A DNA stretch of 64,000 nucleotides from Aricia agestis (GCF_905147365.1 NC_056407.1:14657001-14721000); one strand, 5' to 3'; positions 1 through 10,459 are shown, counted from the first letter of the stretch. Program-made: numbers and translations. The notes: generated by a model from the sequence alone, not told the origin.

Positions 1-654
1 GACCGATTCACTTTCGTACTTCTGTTTTTACAATTAGACACTGCGCAATGAGGCATTTTTTGCACAATCGCTCCGGTGTAATCAAGTCGAGACGTGCGCG
101 CTGACTGAATGAACGTTCAACGAATCTTGCACGCTTGTGCAAGATTGAAACACGCGTGCTCCACCCGTTTAGCCGTCCTATTTTGATTTATTTCTGTGAC
201 GGACACTTACTTATGATTTTTTAAGTATTTAGTGAGACATTATGGGAATACTTACTGACATCACTTAGGTTGGGGGACTGTGAGCTATCATTTTGTCCTA
301 CTGGCGAAGCTCCGTCTGCAATAAATAGAGAGACTTGTAGTTTAATCTTATTTTAAGCTGTACTTACCCATTTTTACCAACCACCACCTCACGCTAAGTG
401 TTCCCTAGCGGACATTAAGGGCACCTATCTCTCAAGTTTCAGAAAAATATTTAGGGCTTAAGAATTAGGATGACATAAAAGCGTTGGCAAAATAGTTTTT
501 GACTTGAGAGATTTTGCATAACCTTAAAGTCCGCTATAGGAGGAGGGGAAGGTGCTAATTTTATAGTCACTCGTGCGTCATGGACACCTAGTAGATTTTT
601 TACATTAGGTAAGACTGATAAAAAAATAATTAAATTAAGAAATTTAAAAAAATT
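1..654. other. No gene recognised
   Basis: No convincing coding region, RNA gene or complete element is visible. The reading frames are short and match no family I know. The right end is AT-rich and merges into the foldback at 655. Confidence 0.5.
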
Positions 655-1092
655 ATTAATTAAAAATAAAAATAAAAAACGACTGCAAAAAATGTTAACT
701 AAAAAGATTGAAACAAGACCTAATTCTGCCGGAGGCATCGAATCCATGTTTAAATTGATACGACTCTTGCTTACGAGTTTCATGCCAGGATAAATAGAAG
801 GTTCCATAGAAAAATGTAAAAGAAAGTGGATTATAAAATGCAGTCGGAGGCATGTCGCACAAGTTTAACATTAATTCATAAGTAGTAAAATAATATGCCT
901 CCGACTGCATTTTATAATCCACTTTCTTCTTCTACATTTTTCTATGTAACCTTCTATTTATCCTGGCATGAAACTCGTAAGCAAGAGTCGTATCAATTAA
1001 AACATGGATTCGATGCTTCCGGCAGAGTTAGGTCTTGTTTCAATCTTTTTAATTAACATTTTTTGCAGTCGGGTTTTTTGATTTTTAATTAA
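655..1092. repeat. Long foldback repeat (about 200-bp arms)
   Basis: Two near-identical arms, 655-853 and 895-1092, are reverse complements around a loop of about 41 bases. The arms begin with an AT-rich stretch followed by CGACTGCAAAAA, and the inner ends read GCAGTCGGAGGCAT against ATGCCTCCGACTGC. A transcript from either strand would fold into a hairpin of about 200 bp. It is probably a non-autonomous foldback transposon or two inverted copies of one repeat. No clear target duplication was found. The open frames across it are by-products of the arms and not genes. Confidence 0.8.
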
Positions 1093-1382
1093 TTTATTTT
1101 ATTTGCGACTTTTTAGTTGTAGTCATCTAACCATTTCGACAATCAATCTAATAAAAAATTGAAAAACTACCGTGCTGATATTTCTAAGTGTACCGACAAT
1201 ACGTTATAATGTTTTGTTTATATTGAAAAATCGACTTTGGAACTGTTTTTCTTGTGCGTTTAACGAATAAATTGAGAAATTGATCATAATCCTTATGTGT
1301 TAAGTATAGTGTTATTGAATTTCACGCAATTATGATTCATATTTCAATTTTCATATTATGGCTTACCGGAAGTCAATGAAAG

Positions 1383-2192
1383 CAGGGTTGCCAGATGCAA
1401 TTTTACGATTTCCCCCAAAATGATTTTTATATTTCCCCAAAATGATACGTTTTCAAAAAAAATCCCCAATCGCTTTGTTACAGAAAAAAAAACCGAATAT
1501 AAAACTGAAACTATTTTTATTCGATTTAGTAGTTTCAATCACTCGACAGTTAAACAGAAACACAACACATGGTCGCTCGCTCGACCAAAGAGACAATTTT
1601 TTTAAGGGGTAGACAGACGTGCGTGTAAGTACGCGGACTATGGCTCGACGAGCTTAGGAGTTAGGCTGGTATAAATTGTCAGTATTTAAGATGCGACCCG
1701 GTCTCAAGACACGGTTCAGGCTCTGTGATTGGTTGGCTGTCAAAATTTAGACCGAGATGCATCTTGAGTACTGACTATTTAATATTTATACTAGCCTTAA
1801 TCGCCTGTGCGTCAGCAAAGAGCCGCGAGCCGCGTGCCTGGGGGCATGGTAATCCAGTGTGAGCGATTCTCGTGTGTCACCGACGCGAGCCGAGTAAGTT
1901 CGCGAACTTAAAATCCGCGTAATTTAAGTTCGTACGTCTGTCAGGCCTTTTACGCACTCGACCAAACAAACCAAAACAAACAAACAACAAATTTACCAGG
2001 TAGTTAATCGAATGAAAGGGACGTTGGTTTCATTTGTTTGTTATATTTTTTAGAAGTGCTAACCCCAAAAAATCCCCATAGTGTATTTATTTTCCCCAAA
2101 CATTTCCCCAAAGATACTGTTTCCCCAAATTTTCGCCTTGAGTCAAAATTTTCCCCAGAATTGCGAAAAAAACCCCCAATCTGGCAACCCTG
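1383..2192. mobile_element. Non-autonomous hAT-like transposon, 810 bp
   Basis: The ends are inverted: CAGGGTTGCCAGAT on the left and ATCTGGCAACCCTG on the right. They are flanked by an exact 8-bp direct duplication AATGAAAG (1375-1382 and 2193-2200), as expected for the hAT superfamily. No transposase ORF is present. The subterminal zones are full of CCCCAAA-type runs that lie on the + strand at both ends, so they are direct while the termini are inverted. A second MITE is nested at 1664-1796. The superfamily call rests on the 8-bp duplication and the CAGGG start. Confidence 0.85.
1664..1796. mobile_element. Harbinger-like MITE nested in the hAT-like element
   Basis: The termini are GGCTGGTATAAAT and ATTTATACTAGCC, with matching subterminal arms (for example TCAGTATTTAAGATGC against GCATCTTGAGTACTGA). 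The trinucleotide TTA flanks both sides (1661-1663 and 1797-1799), consistent with the TWA target duplication of PIF/Harbinger elements. It is 133 bp with no coding capacity and must be younger than its host element. Confidence 0.7.
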
Positions 2193-2280
2193 AATGAAAG
2201 TTTCCTTTGGATTAAATAAAAAATTTGAAAAATTGTATAAATCTGTTTTATTTCTATTTGTTTTTATGCGATAACTGTAA

Positions 2281-2347
2281 GAATGGATCTGTCAGAATAT
2301 ATTATTCCAATTAAAATGTGGTATAATATATTCTGATAGTTCCATTC
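2281..2347. repeat. AT-rich hairpin
   Basis: Arms 2281-2309 and 2320-2347 are imperfect reverse complements (GAATGGATCTGTCAGAATAT against ATATTCTGATAGTTCCATTC) around a short loop. No duplication or coding signal was seen. Origin unknown. Confidence 0.6.
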
Positions 2348-2663
2348 TTTCGGATTAATTAATAAGGAGTATCGCTGTACCCCACCCAGCTAAAAATTCA
2401 AATTTCCCGCTATAGAGAATGGTAGAATTTTAAATTTCCCGCCAGTTGACGTCATCGCCACTTCAGCGCCCTCTGCCCCTACTTCACAGGTACTAAAGAA
2501 TTTGAAGGGTACAATTTTTTCTATGAAGTTCCGCTTCTTCTCCTTGTGAGTATAGTATTCGTTGCACTTGGGTCATTAAGACAAATCTAACGATACCTCA
2601 AATGTGAAAATCCGTTTAGCGGTTCTGGAGATACAAGGTAATAAAGAATATTACAAACATACA

Positions 2664-2731
2664 ACCCGACTGCCGGGAGGGTTATATGTTTGGCGCGTAT
2701 GCCAAACACATAACCCTCCCGGCAGTCGGGT
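2664..2731. repeat. GC-rich hairpin, 31-bp arms
   Basis: Arms 2664-2694 and 2701-2731 start with ACCCGACTGCCGGGAGGGTT and pair at 30 of 31 positions around the 6-base loop GCGTAT. The one mismatch would be a G-U pair in RNA. The arm sequence resembles the start of a common lepidopteran repeat, so this may be two heads placed end to end. It abuts the foldback element that follows. Confidence 0.75.
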
Positions 2732-3090
2732 AAAAAACCCCCGCCAAACAACTTTAAAAAGTAATGAAATAATATTTACTGCCTTTAAGTTCAAATAATT
2801 CCTAACTTGTGTAAAGTAATATTTTAGTCCATAATTGTTGTCAAGGTGTGTCGGTAAACTAAAACCTACAACCGCCAAGTCGCTGATCCATTCGGTTCGC
2901 TGTGAACTATACTGTTATATGAAATCTCAAATCACACATCTACATTAGCGGTCCCCCGACACACCTTGACAACAATAATTATGGACTAAAATATTACTTT
3001 ACACAAGTTAGGAATTATTTGAACTTAAAGGCAGTAAATAATAAATATTATTTCATTACTTTTTAAAGTTGTTTGGCGGCGGTTTTTTTA
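2732..3090. mobile_element. Foldback MITE, copy A
   Basis: The termini contain CCCCCGCCAAACAACTTTAA on the left and the inverted form TTAAAGTTGTTTGGCGGCGG on the right. The arms are about 130-140 bp (about 2732-2872 and 2950-3090) around a unique loop with AACCGCCAAGTCGCTGAT. A second copy with the same arms and loop is at 16122-16491. The right-hand flanking sequence is also shared with copy B for more than 150 bp, so the two loci share a longer ancestral repeat. Confidence 0.8.
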
Positions 3091-3236
3091 AATTTCTTAA
3101 TTTAATTTTATTTCATACTTTTTAAACTTGTGTTGGTTATCCATTTTCTGTGGTTATAGTGAAGGATGATTTCTATCAACATAATCATATTCTCATGATT
3201 ACCATCTATCAATGTCCTTTTCGATGAGGCCGTTAA

Positions 3237-3710
3237 GAGGATTCCACACCGCCATTTTTTCCATACAAACGTTGTCCCCTGTTTCCTCCCTGGATAATGC
3301 TAGTAGAGTTATAATTTTTTTCCTGAATATCTACGGCCACTAATACAATGTCCCTATGTTTTCTTTTTTTTCATAATTTAATTATTAAATAAGATATGAA
3401 CGTTCAAAAACCCAAAAAAAATGGCCAGATTTTCCACTGTGTTCAAACGTCCAGAAAACAGATTTGGATAGATTATACAAAAAAAGCAAAACATAGAAAC
3501 ACAGCTGAAGCCTTTTTTTAATCTTTAATGAAAAAAGTACTTAAATCGGTTAAGTTTTGGAGAAGGAATCAGGGGACAACGAATCGTTGATTTTCTGGAT
3601 TTTCTGCAGTTGTCTCTATCGCGTTCTGCGGTATAGGCTTGAGGTAAGGGAGACAGCTATGGATATTACACGTACTTTTTTTTCATTTCTCTAGCCGCTG
3701 TGGTATCCTC
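3237..3710 (-). mobile_element. piggyBac-like MITE, copy A (474 bp)
   Basis: The termini are inverted: GAGGATTCCACACC on the left and GGTATCCTC on the right. TTAA stands on both sides (3233-3236 and 3711-3714), the piggyBac target. The paralogous flanking sequence at 16621-16624 has a single TTAA in the same context (GAGGCCG-TTAA-CATGAGCCC), so that locus shows the site before insertion. A second copy, inverted, is at 40951-41426. There is no ORF; it presumably depended on a transposase encoded elsewhere. Confidence 0.9.
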
Positions 3711-3855
3711 TTAATATGAGCCCAAACATGAAACCTCCACTTTGCGTTCATACGAAGCTCGGTTCCTATAGAATCCAGGTGATGCTGCAGCAGCAGAATG
3801 TAAATATTTACTGTCTATCTACTTCTTACTGGTTGTCGCAATTAAAATGTATGTC

Positions 3856-4355
3856 TTCGCTCCCAATAGTTTTACCGTGATAAAATATAGCCTATAGCTA
3901 TTTCGATAAATGGGCTATCTAACACTGAAATAATTTTTCAAATCGGACCAGTAGTTCCTGAGATTAGCGCGTTCAAATAAGCCCTTTTAAATAATTTCCC
4001 CCCCTTTTTCCACACTTTCCTCTATTTCTTCGCTCCTATTAGTCTTAGCGCAATAAATATAGCCTATAGCCTTCCTCGATAAATAGGCTATCTAACACTG
4101 AAAGAATTTTTCAAATCGGACGAGTAGTTCCTGAGATTAGCGCGTTCAAACAAGCCCTTTCAAATAATTTCCCCCGTTTTTTCCACACTTTCCTCTATTT
4201 CTTCGCTCCTATTAGTATTAGCGTGATAAAATATAGCCTATAGCCTTCCTCGATAAATGGACGACACTGAAATAATTTTTCGAATAGGACCAGTAGTTCT
4301 TGAGATTAGCGCGTTCAAACAAACAAACTCTTCCCAATTATAATATTAGTATAGA
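3856..4355 (-). mobile_element. Helitron-derived fragment with about 3 tandem units
   Basis: On the minus strand this begins with TCTATACTAATATTATAATT (5' end at 4355), the usual 5' terminus of the short Helitrons here. It contains about three tandem units of roughly 165 bp, each with AAATCGGACCAGTAGTTCCTGAG-like text and CTTCGCTCCTATTAGT. No CTAG 3' end is visible at the left, so it is truncated or joined to older repeat sequence. Confidence 0.7.
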
Positions 4356-4519
4356 AGATGTTTAGTCTGAGCGATAAGTTGAGAATGGCGAAATACAGAG
4401 ATAAGGGTCCTAAAATACGTGCGATAGTTCTAATCTAATGAGATTCGGGAAGACGTCTAGAAAAATGTATCGGAAGCGTGTATTAGCACACAAAAAATTG
4501 CAAAAGTTATATAAGCAAA

Positions 4520-6073
4520 CTAGCTGTTGCCCGCGACTTCCTCCGCGTGGACTTCAGTTTATAGCGCGCGGTGTCAATAAAATTGGTGTCAAAAGCTTTT
4601 TCGGGATCCTGGTACCCCTTAAATCAAAATACCCAAAACAGCCTTGTAGTGTGCACATAATAATATGTTTTTTTTTAAATTAAACATTTTTATACCAAGC
4701 TTATTTAGCGTTACACAACTTAGCTGCGTAATGCATTACACAACTTTAGCTTTGCCCAATACTATTTAGTAATTATTATTGGTAGACTGTTGTTTCTGAG
4801 ATCTATGTTGGCACGTGAGTTATTTAATAACATGTATAACAATCGAAAGAATCGAAATATTAACTCAACCAGTGTTGCCAACTATTCAAAACGTTTTCCC
4901 CCTAAAGCAACTTCAAAACCCACTAAATTTCAACAAAAACTCCCCAAAAAATCAAAATATTTAAAATTTCTTGCGGTATGTTCTACTAAGCGCTCAAAAC
5001 GCTGAAATACACCTTCAACAGGCCAAACAAACAAACAGGCCGCCAGTTTTTAAATACTTCAATCTTTCTTTTTTTCATTGCATACAATGACAACAAATAT
5101 AATAATCTGTCAGCCTACTGTCAGCTGGTACGACTCAAAAGACTATAGCGACATGTGCTTTGTGCGGCAGTTCCATCTTAAAGGTGGCTTTCGGATCTAT
5201 GCCACGAGCGACCGCGACCGGTAAAAAATCAAATAAAATGCTACTTTATGACATAGAATATAGGTATCATTTTCTACTGACATTTACGTGGCGACCCATG
5301 CTGCCGCCGGCGCGGCGGCGGCGTAAAAGCAAGGTTGAGTAAAATGAAACCTATAGCCTATGTCATAAAGTGGTATTTCGTTTGAATTTTCGTCCGTCGC
5401 GGTCGCTCGTGGCAAAGTTCCGAGCCACTTTAAGGTTGTTATTAAAAAAATATTCCATTCTTCAAAATTTTTATCCCCAAAAATATCCCCAAAATATTTT
5501 AGCCCCTAAAAACCCACTAAATTTATTTTTTCCCACTAAATTTAGTGAGAAATCCCCATAGTTGGCAACACTTATCTCAACATGGTACCACCTCCTATAG
5601 AAATACATATGAGCAAGCGATAGCGTGATCTAGGCGACTCTTGGCGCCATCTGTTTCAGTTTTTGGAACTAACTTAATTTGAACAAATTTACGCATAAAC
5701 ACCCCCTTACAACCCCTTTTTCCAGTAAGAAGTAGCCTATGTCCTTTCTCAGGCTTTAGACTATCTGTGTACAAAATTTCATTACAATGGGTACAGTAGT
5801 TTTGGCGTTGTTGTTTTTGAATTTGATATCTAAATTGGTAGGTGAGTTAGTTAGTAACGTGTAAAACAATCGAAAGAATCGACAAATCGAACCTAACATG
5901 GTACCACAACTTACAACTTACAACCCCTTTTTTCAGTTAAAAAGTAGCCTATGTCCTTTCTCAGGCTTTAGACTATCTATGTACAAAATTTCATTACAAT
6001 CGGTTTAGTAGTTTTGGCGTGAAAGCGAGACAGACAGACAGAGATACTTTCGCATTTATAATATTAGTATAGA
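4520..6073 (-). mobile_element. Short Helitron, minus strand, interrupted by a hAT-like insert
   Basis: Read on the minus strand, the element starts with the TCTATACTAATATTATAAA type terminus at 6073 and ends in a GC-rich hairpin followed by CTAG at 4520-4523. It has no ORF and so needed a helper in trans. A hAT-like element at 4870-5573 splits it. The section around 5700-5990 is a partial internal duplication containing two copies of the AGTAGCCTATGTCCTTTCTC block. Confidence 0.75.
4870..5573. mobile_element. Non-autonomous hAT-like transposon, 704 bp
   Basis: The ends read CAGTGTTGCCAACTAT and ATAGTTGGCAACACTT. The flanks AACTCAAC (4862-4869) and ATCTCAAC (5574-5581) match at 7 of 8 positions, a slightly decayed 8-bp target duplication. 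As in the element at 1383, CCCC runs lie on the + strand at both ends. The centre holds an imperfect inverted repeat, about 5170-5270 against 5340-5440, around a GCCGCCGGCGCGGCGGCGGC core. It lies inside a Helitron whose sequence resumes on both sides. Confidence 0.8.
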
Positions 6074-6302
6074 TTAGGTTGCAAAGAAAAGGTAATTACG
6101 ATTTTTGTTAAAAACTCCGAAACTATGAAGATTTAAGAAATTTAAAACAAAGATTCTTCAAGAGGAGGAAATTTCCATAAAAAAACTCTCGACTCCCGGA
6201 ATTCTATCTCTAGTATTTATAATTTTAATTTAACGCTGAAAGTAGGCCTCCACGCGGCATTTTTAGGTAGCGCGCCCGGCTTCAAAACCGAGCACGTCAC
6301 AC

Positions 6303-6486
6303 TAAATATTTTGTTAAGGTATTAAACATTAATTTAAAAATTTAAAAAACTTACGGTGTATTCCGAACACTTCAAAGAATTCGCTCCCGTTGGTAATTTA
6401 AGTTAAAGTTAATTTTTCAACAAATTAGACAAATGTTAACTAACGAAATTTTTTCGAACTTCCGTCCTCATTGTACATTAAAAAAA
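6303..6486 (-). repeat. Dispersed repeat, copy 1
   Basis: This block (with ATTCCGAACACTTCAAAGAA and TTCGTCCTCATTGTACATTA-like text) recurs inverted at 10925-11115. It includes a short ORF beginning at 6433 that is part of the repeat. The function and class of the repeat are not known to me. Confidence 0.6.
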
Positions 6487-6626
6487 ACCGGCCAAGTGCG
6501 AGTTGGACTCGCCCATGAAGGGTTCCGCAGCAGCAATAAGGTTTATTTTTATGAAATTAAGAGGTTTTTGATTTATTTTCATATTTCAGTTGATTTAATG
6601 AAAGTTAAATTAAGGTTTACCATTTA
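6487..6626 (+). repeat. GCCAAGTGCGAGTTGGACTC repeat head
   Basis: This is the start of a repeat family with many copies in the window (23725, 26450, 31510, 32847, 36760, 37738, 61650, 63940). The copy is truncated on the right where a Helitron begins at 6627. Confidence 0.7.
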
Positions 6627-7380
6627 TCTATACTAATATTATAATTGGGAAGAGTTTGTTTGTTTGTTTGAACGCGCTAATCTCAGGAACTACTGGTCCG
6701 ATTTGAAAAATTCTTTCAGTGTTAGATAGCCCATTTATCGAGGAAGGCTATAGGCTATATTTTATCACGCTAATACTAATAGGAGCGAAAAAATAGAGAA
6801 AAGTGTGGAAAAACGGGGGAAAATTATTTGAAAGGGCTTATCTCACGAACTACTGGAGCAATTTTTCTATTATTTGGCACAGATAAGAAGTAGACCACGT
6901 GAAGGATCATATATGCTATTTTTTGTAGAGTAATTTTTCTGTGAAATATCTAATTTACGCGGGCGAAGCTGCGCGGAACGTTATATTTCGCGTGGTCACG
7001 ACATCACGCGTAAACGGCTGGACCCATTTTGCTGAAATTTGGTATAAAAATACTTTGAGTCCCGATAAAGAACATAGGATACATTTTGTTCCGGAAAAAT
7101 GTACGGTTACTGCACAATATACTTTTATGATTTTCGCGTAAACTATTCAATCTATTTTGATGGAATTTGGTATGGAGATACTTTGAGTCTCGGGAAAGGA
7201 CAAAGAATACTAATTTTGTCCCGGAAAATGTACGTTTCCCGCACAATAAACTTGAATGACTATCGCCTAAACTATTCAATCTATTTTGATGAAATTTGGT
7301 ATGGCAATACTTTCAGTCTCGGGAAAGGACAAGGGATACTTTTTATCCCGGAAAATATACGGTTCCTGCACAATAAACTT
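6627..7380 (+). mobile_element. Helitron-like segment plus three tandem units
   Basis: It opens with TCTATACTAATATTATAATT at 6627, a Helitron 5' end. A GC hairpin CGCGGGCGAAGCTGCGCGG lies near 6960-6978, where a 3' end would be, but no CTAG follows. The next 370 bp hold about three units of 115-130 bp, each with AAATTTGGTAT, a TTTGAGTC or TTTCAGTC block and CCCGGAAAAT text. The short frames through these units are repeat-derived. Confidence 0.6.
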
Positions 7381-7540
7381 TTTTTTATGAAATAAGGGGG
7401 CAAACGAGCAAATGAGTCACCTGATGGAAAGCAACTTCCGTCGCCCATAGACACTCGCAGCATCAGAAGAGCTGCAGGTGCGTTGCCGGCCTTTTAAGAG
7501 GGAATAGGGTAATAGGGGAGGGTAGGGATGGGAAGTGAGC
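7381..7540 (-). mobile_element. LINE or SINE 3' tail fragment, copy 1
   Basis: On the minus strand this block ends in a poly(A) stretch (poly(T) on +), preceded by ACCCGTTTGCTCGTTTGCCC-like text. Longer copies are at 42058-42339 and 62600-62872. This is a retroposed 3' end; the parent ORF is not in the window. Confidence 0.65.
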
Positions 7541-7926
7541 ACAGCTAGTGACGTATAAAAAAAACTACTGGCTATATCTCTACTGGTTAGAGGTGGGGGG
7601 GGACACATTTTACTGCTTTGGAAGAGTGTCTCTCGCAAACTGTTCAGGTTAGAAAAAAATTATATTAGAAACCTCAATATGATTTTTGAAGACCTATCCA
7701 TAAATACCCCACACGCATAGGCTAGATGAAAAAAAAAATCTGCACTTTGTGTTACATCGTTGTTTTTGTATCTTTTAGGAGTTTCAGAAAAAAAATATAA
7801 AAAAGTTCAGAATTTTTTAATAACAACTTGTTAAGTTAATAAACAATGAAATTGATGATAAAAAAAATTGTTTTTGTAACCATCTTGAGGACGGTAAATT
7901 ATGATTTTTAAGAGGAACATTTTTTC
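7541..7926. other. No gene recognised
   Basis: AT-rich sequence. It includes a block also found near 23990-24120 (GAAGAGTCTCTCTCGCAAAC-like), part of the GCCAAGTGCGAGT repeat family. Confidence 0.4.
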
Positions 7927-9636
7927 TAGTGGCCGACCGAAACTGGTTTTTCAGCCGAAACCGAAACTGAACTTTCGGCCTTACTCTCAGTTTCGGCCGA
8001 AACCGAAACTTGATAAAACATTTCTTAAAATAAATAATAAAATAAAAAAAAATTGTACTATATTCCGTTTTTTTTCGATTCCAAGTAAGTGCGATTTCAC
8101 CAAAGAAATTGAACGCGCTTAGCGCACACTAAACCGGTTCTAAACGTATAAACACGTTTGTAACACTCAATTGCATTTCACCAACAACGTTCACAGCAAA
8201 TGAGTTTTATCTTCAGAATGTCCAATGTTGTACAGTTAAACTTAATAAAAGCCGTTCAAGATCTATTAAGTAGTGTCATGGCGAATCGAAAATCATAAAC
8301 GAAAAAAATGACAAGATGACAGTTTTGATAGATGCGTTTGGGTAGCTTATGTATCGTTTCTTGCTTTTTTGTTGATAAAATAACGTAACTAGACTCCAAA
8401 ATGATAAAACCATGTAAAATCATCGCGTGACGTCACATAACTTTTGATTTATTAATCGTGATTAAGATTATGAAATCCATTTGAAACAAAACGAGATTTA
8501 CATCCCCGTAAGTACGCGTTTAATGAGAACTAAGTTTTATAAAACAAAGTTGTGTGATTGGTGAAATCCTCCCTTAGATATTAACGACGTACTACTGAAA
8601 ACAAAATCAATTACAGTATATTATTTTTATGGGAAACATGGACACGACCGCGTCGAAGTTCAAAATGAAATTACTAAGTAAACTTGCAGTAGGTGTCAGT
8701 AAATCTCGCAAGATATATCCTAATATATCCTACAATCTCACAGTCAAACAAAATTCTTAAGTAAATAAAGATCATACACAATATTATAATCAATTTATCA
8801 AAGCATTTACTAAATCGTTTGTTTGGTAAACATTGTTAAAATAGCACGTAATTTGTCAATAGCTATGTATATTAAATAAGCCTGCGTTCGTCGTAGAAAT
8901 AAAATTCAATAATATAATTTCGATAACAATTAGTTTAAACAATATAATAATATAAAAAAAAATGCTAATTTTTGATTAAGGACTAATCTCGAAAACATAA
9001 TCTCAAATCACGATGAAATAGACTAGCTGTTGCCCGCGACTTCGTCCGCGTGGACTTTAGTTTATAGCGCGCGATGTCAACAAAATTGGTGTCAAAAGCT
9101 TTTATAAAAAAAACCCTGGTACCCCTTAAATCTAAACAAACAGCTGTGCAGTGTGCACATAACATTTCAATTTTTTTTAAATAAAACTTTATATTTTATG
9201 CCAAATTTTTAAGCTTATTTAGCCCCCCAATCACACAACTTTACCCATAAACTATTTATCATTGATAGGTTTAAGGTGACGTCACTGCATAAATAAAGTA
9301 CTGAGTTATTAAATAACGTAAAAACGAAATAACAATCGAAAAAAATCGAAAATCGAATGCATGATAATACCACCTCTTATAGAAAGACTTTTGGCCAAGC
9401 GTTAGCGCGATGTAGGAGACGCACGGCGCCATCTATTATAATTTTTGTAGAACTAACTTAATTTAAACAAATTTACGCATTTTCACCCCCTTACAACGCT
9501 TTTTTCCAGTAAAAAAGTAGCCTATGTCCTTTCTCAGGCTTTAGACTGTCTGTATACAAAATTTCATTACAATCGGTTCGGTAGTTTTGGCGTGAAAGCG
9601 AGACAGACAGACAGACAGACAGAGATACTTTCGCAT

Positions 9637-10252
9637 TTTTTTTTTTTTTTGGGAAAACTTACAGCTATTTACAACTCCAATAAGATACATATTACACAGC
9701 GATATGCCAATTAAAAGTTTCCACTAGTGTATAATAGGTTAAAACTTAAATGTAACATACTCAACATCATGACAAACACAATGATCTAAATTATTATGCA
9801 ACATAATAAATTAAAAAATTAACTAACAATAAGCAACAAAGCTAAACTAAACCTTATTAAAGCACAAGAAAAGGAATATAATTTTTTTTTTTTTAGAAAG
9901 GCGTTTACTGAATAGAATTAAAATAGGCATCAGTCAAAAGTTTTCTGATTTTATTTGGTGTAAGGGAGGATATGTCTTCAAGCGGATTTGTATTCAATAA
10001 TTTGTTAAATCGTGCACTCGACCTTAACACAAACGAATTCCTACGGTAGTAGGTGTTGTAGGGTGGGACATATAGAGGCGTAAAATGACGAGCGTTTCTA
10101 AAGGGGATATTAATATTAAATCTACTGAGTAATTCGGGTGCATCTATTTTACTATTCAGTACTTTACTTAGGTAAGCAAGGTCACTAATGTTCCTTCGTA
10201 GGCACAGTGGAAGAAAATGGAATTTTTTACATCTGGCATCGTAGTTAGAAAG
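9637..10252 (-). mobile_element. 5'-truncated LINE inserted in a Helitron
   Basis: Read on the minus strand, this fragment carries the last 115 codons of a LINE ORF2 (see next entry), about 250 bp of 3' UTR and a terminal poly(A) of about 14 A. It breaks the 5' end of a Helitron in the run TTTCGCATTT/TATAATATTAG. Its parent is not in the window. Confidence 0.75.
9905..10252 (-). pseudogene. LINE ORF2 C-terminal fragment
   Basis: Translating 10252 down to 9905 on the minus strand gives 115 residues and a stop with no internal break and no start codon. The text runs from LSNYDARCKKFHFLPLCLRR to LTPNKIRKLLTDAYFNSIQ. Residues such as NARHFTPLYVPPYNTYYRRN, then SSARFNKLLN, are typical of the region after the reverse-transcriptase domain in insect Jockey- or CR1-group LINEs (known family pattern). 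The catalytic domains are absent because the copy is 5'-truncated. It is a dead insertion without function of its own. Confidence 0.75.
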
Positions 10253-10459
10253 AAATTATAATATTAGTATAGATGTGGCGAACTGAGCCGGGGCCTCGTG
10301 GCAAGCAAGCACGAGTTAACTGCGAAGTTTACCGAACGACGCATGAGTTTCGGCGGGGCCGAAAGTTTCGGCTATATTTTGGCCGAAACCGAAACTATGG
10401 CCGAAACTAGATTTTTTGGCCGAAAAACCGAAACCGAAAGTTCGGTCACTAATTTTTTC

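Larger units (their letters stand above)
9023..10273 (-). mobile_element. Short Helitron, minus strand, with LINE insertion
   Basis: CTAG at 9023-9026 and the adjacent hairpin (GCGACTTCGTCCGCG region) mark the 3' end. The TCTATACTAATATTATAATT end at 10273 is the 5' end. The Helitron body runs 9023 to about 9636 and resumes near 10253. Between them lies a 5'-truncated LINE with a poly(A) tail on the minus strand. Confidence 0.8.
7927..10451. mobile_element. hAT-like transposon with nested Helitron and LINE fragment
   Basis: The left end TAGTGGCCGACCGAAAC and the right end GTTTCGGTCACTA-like (reverse complement TAGTGACCGAACTTTC) form imperfect terminal inverted repeats rich in GCCGAAACCGAAAC. 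An exact 8-bp duplication ATTTTTTC flanks the element (7919-7926 and 10452-10459). Of its 2.5 kb, 9023-10273 is a later Helitron insertion carrying a LINE fragment. No transposase ORF was found in the rest. The class is inferred from the 8-bp duplication and TAGTG termini. Confidence 0.75.

Noticed and set aside
451..922. ORFs 451-807 and 695-922 (minus)
   Set aside because: They run through the arms of the foldback at 655-1092 and have no known motif.
7004..7638. Frames at 7.0-7.6 kb on both strands
   Set aside because: They read tandem Helitron-type units and the LINE tail block.
9595..9625. CRISPR-like short direct repeats (GACA runs at many Helitron 5' ends)
   Set aside because: Simple (GACA)n or (CTGT)n microsatellites with no spacers, in a eukaryotic sequence.
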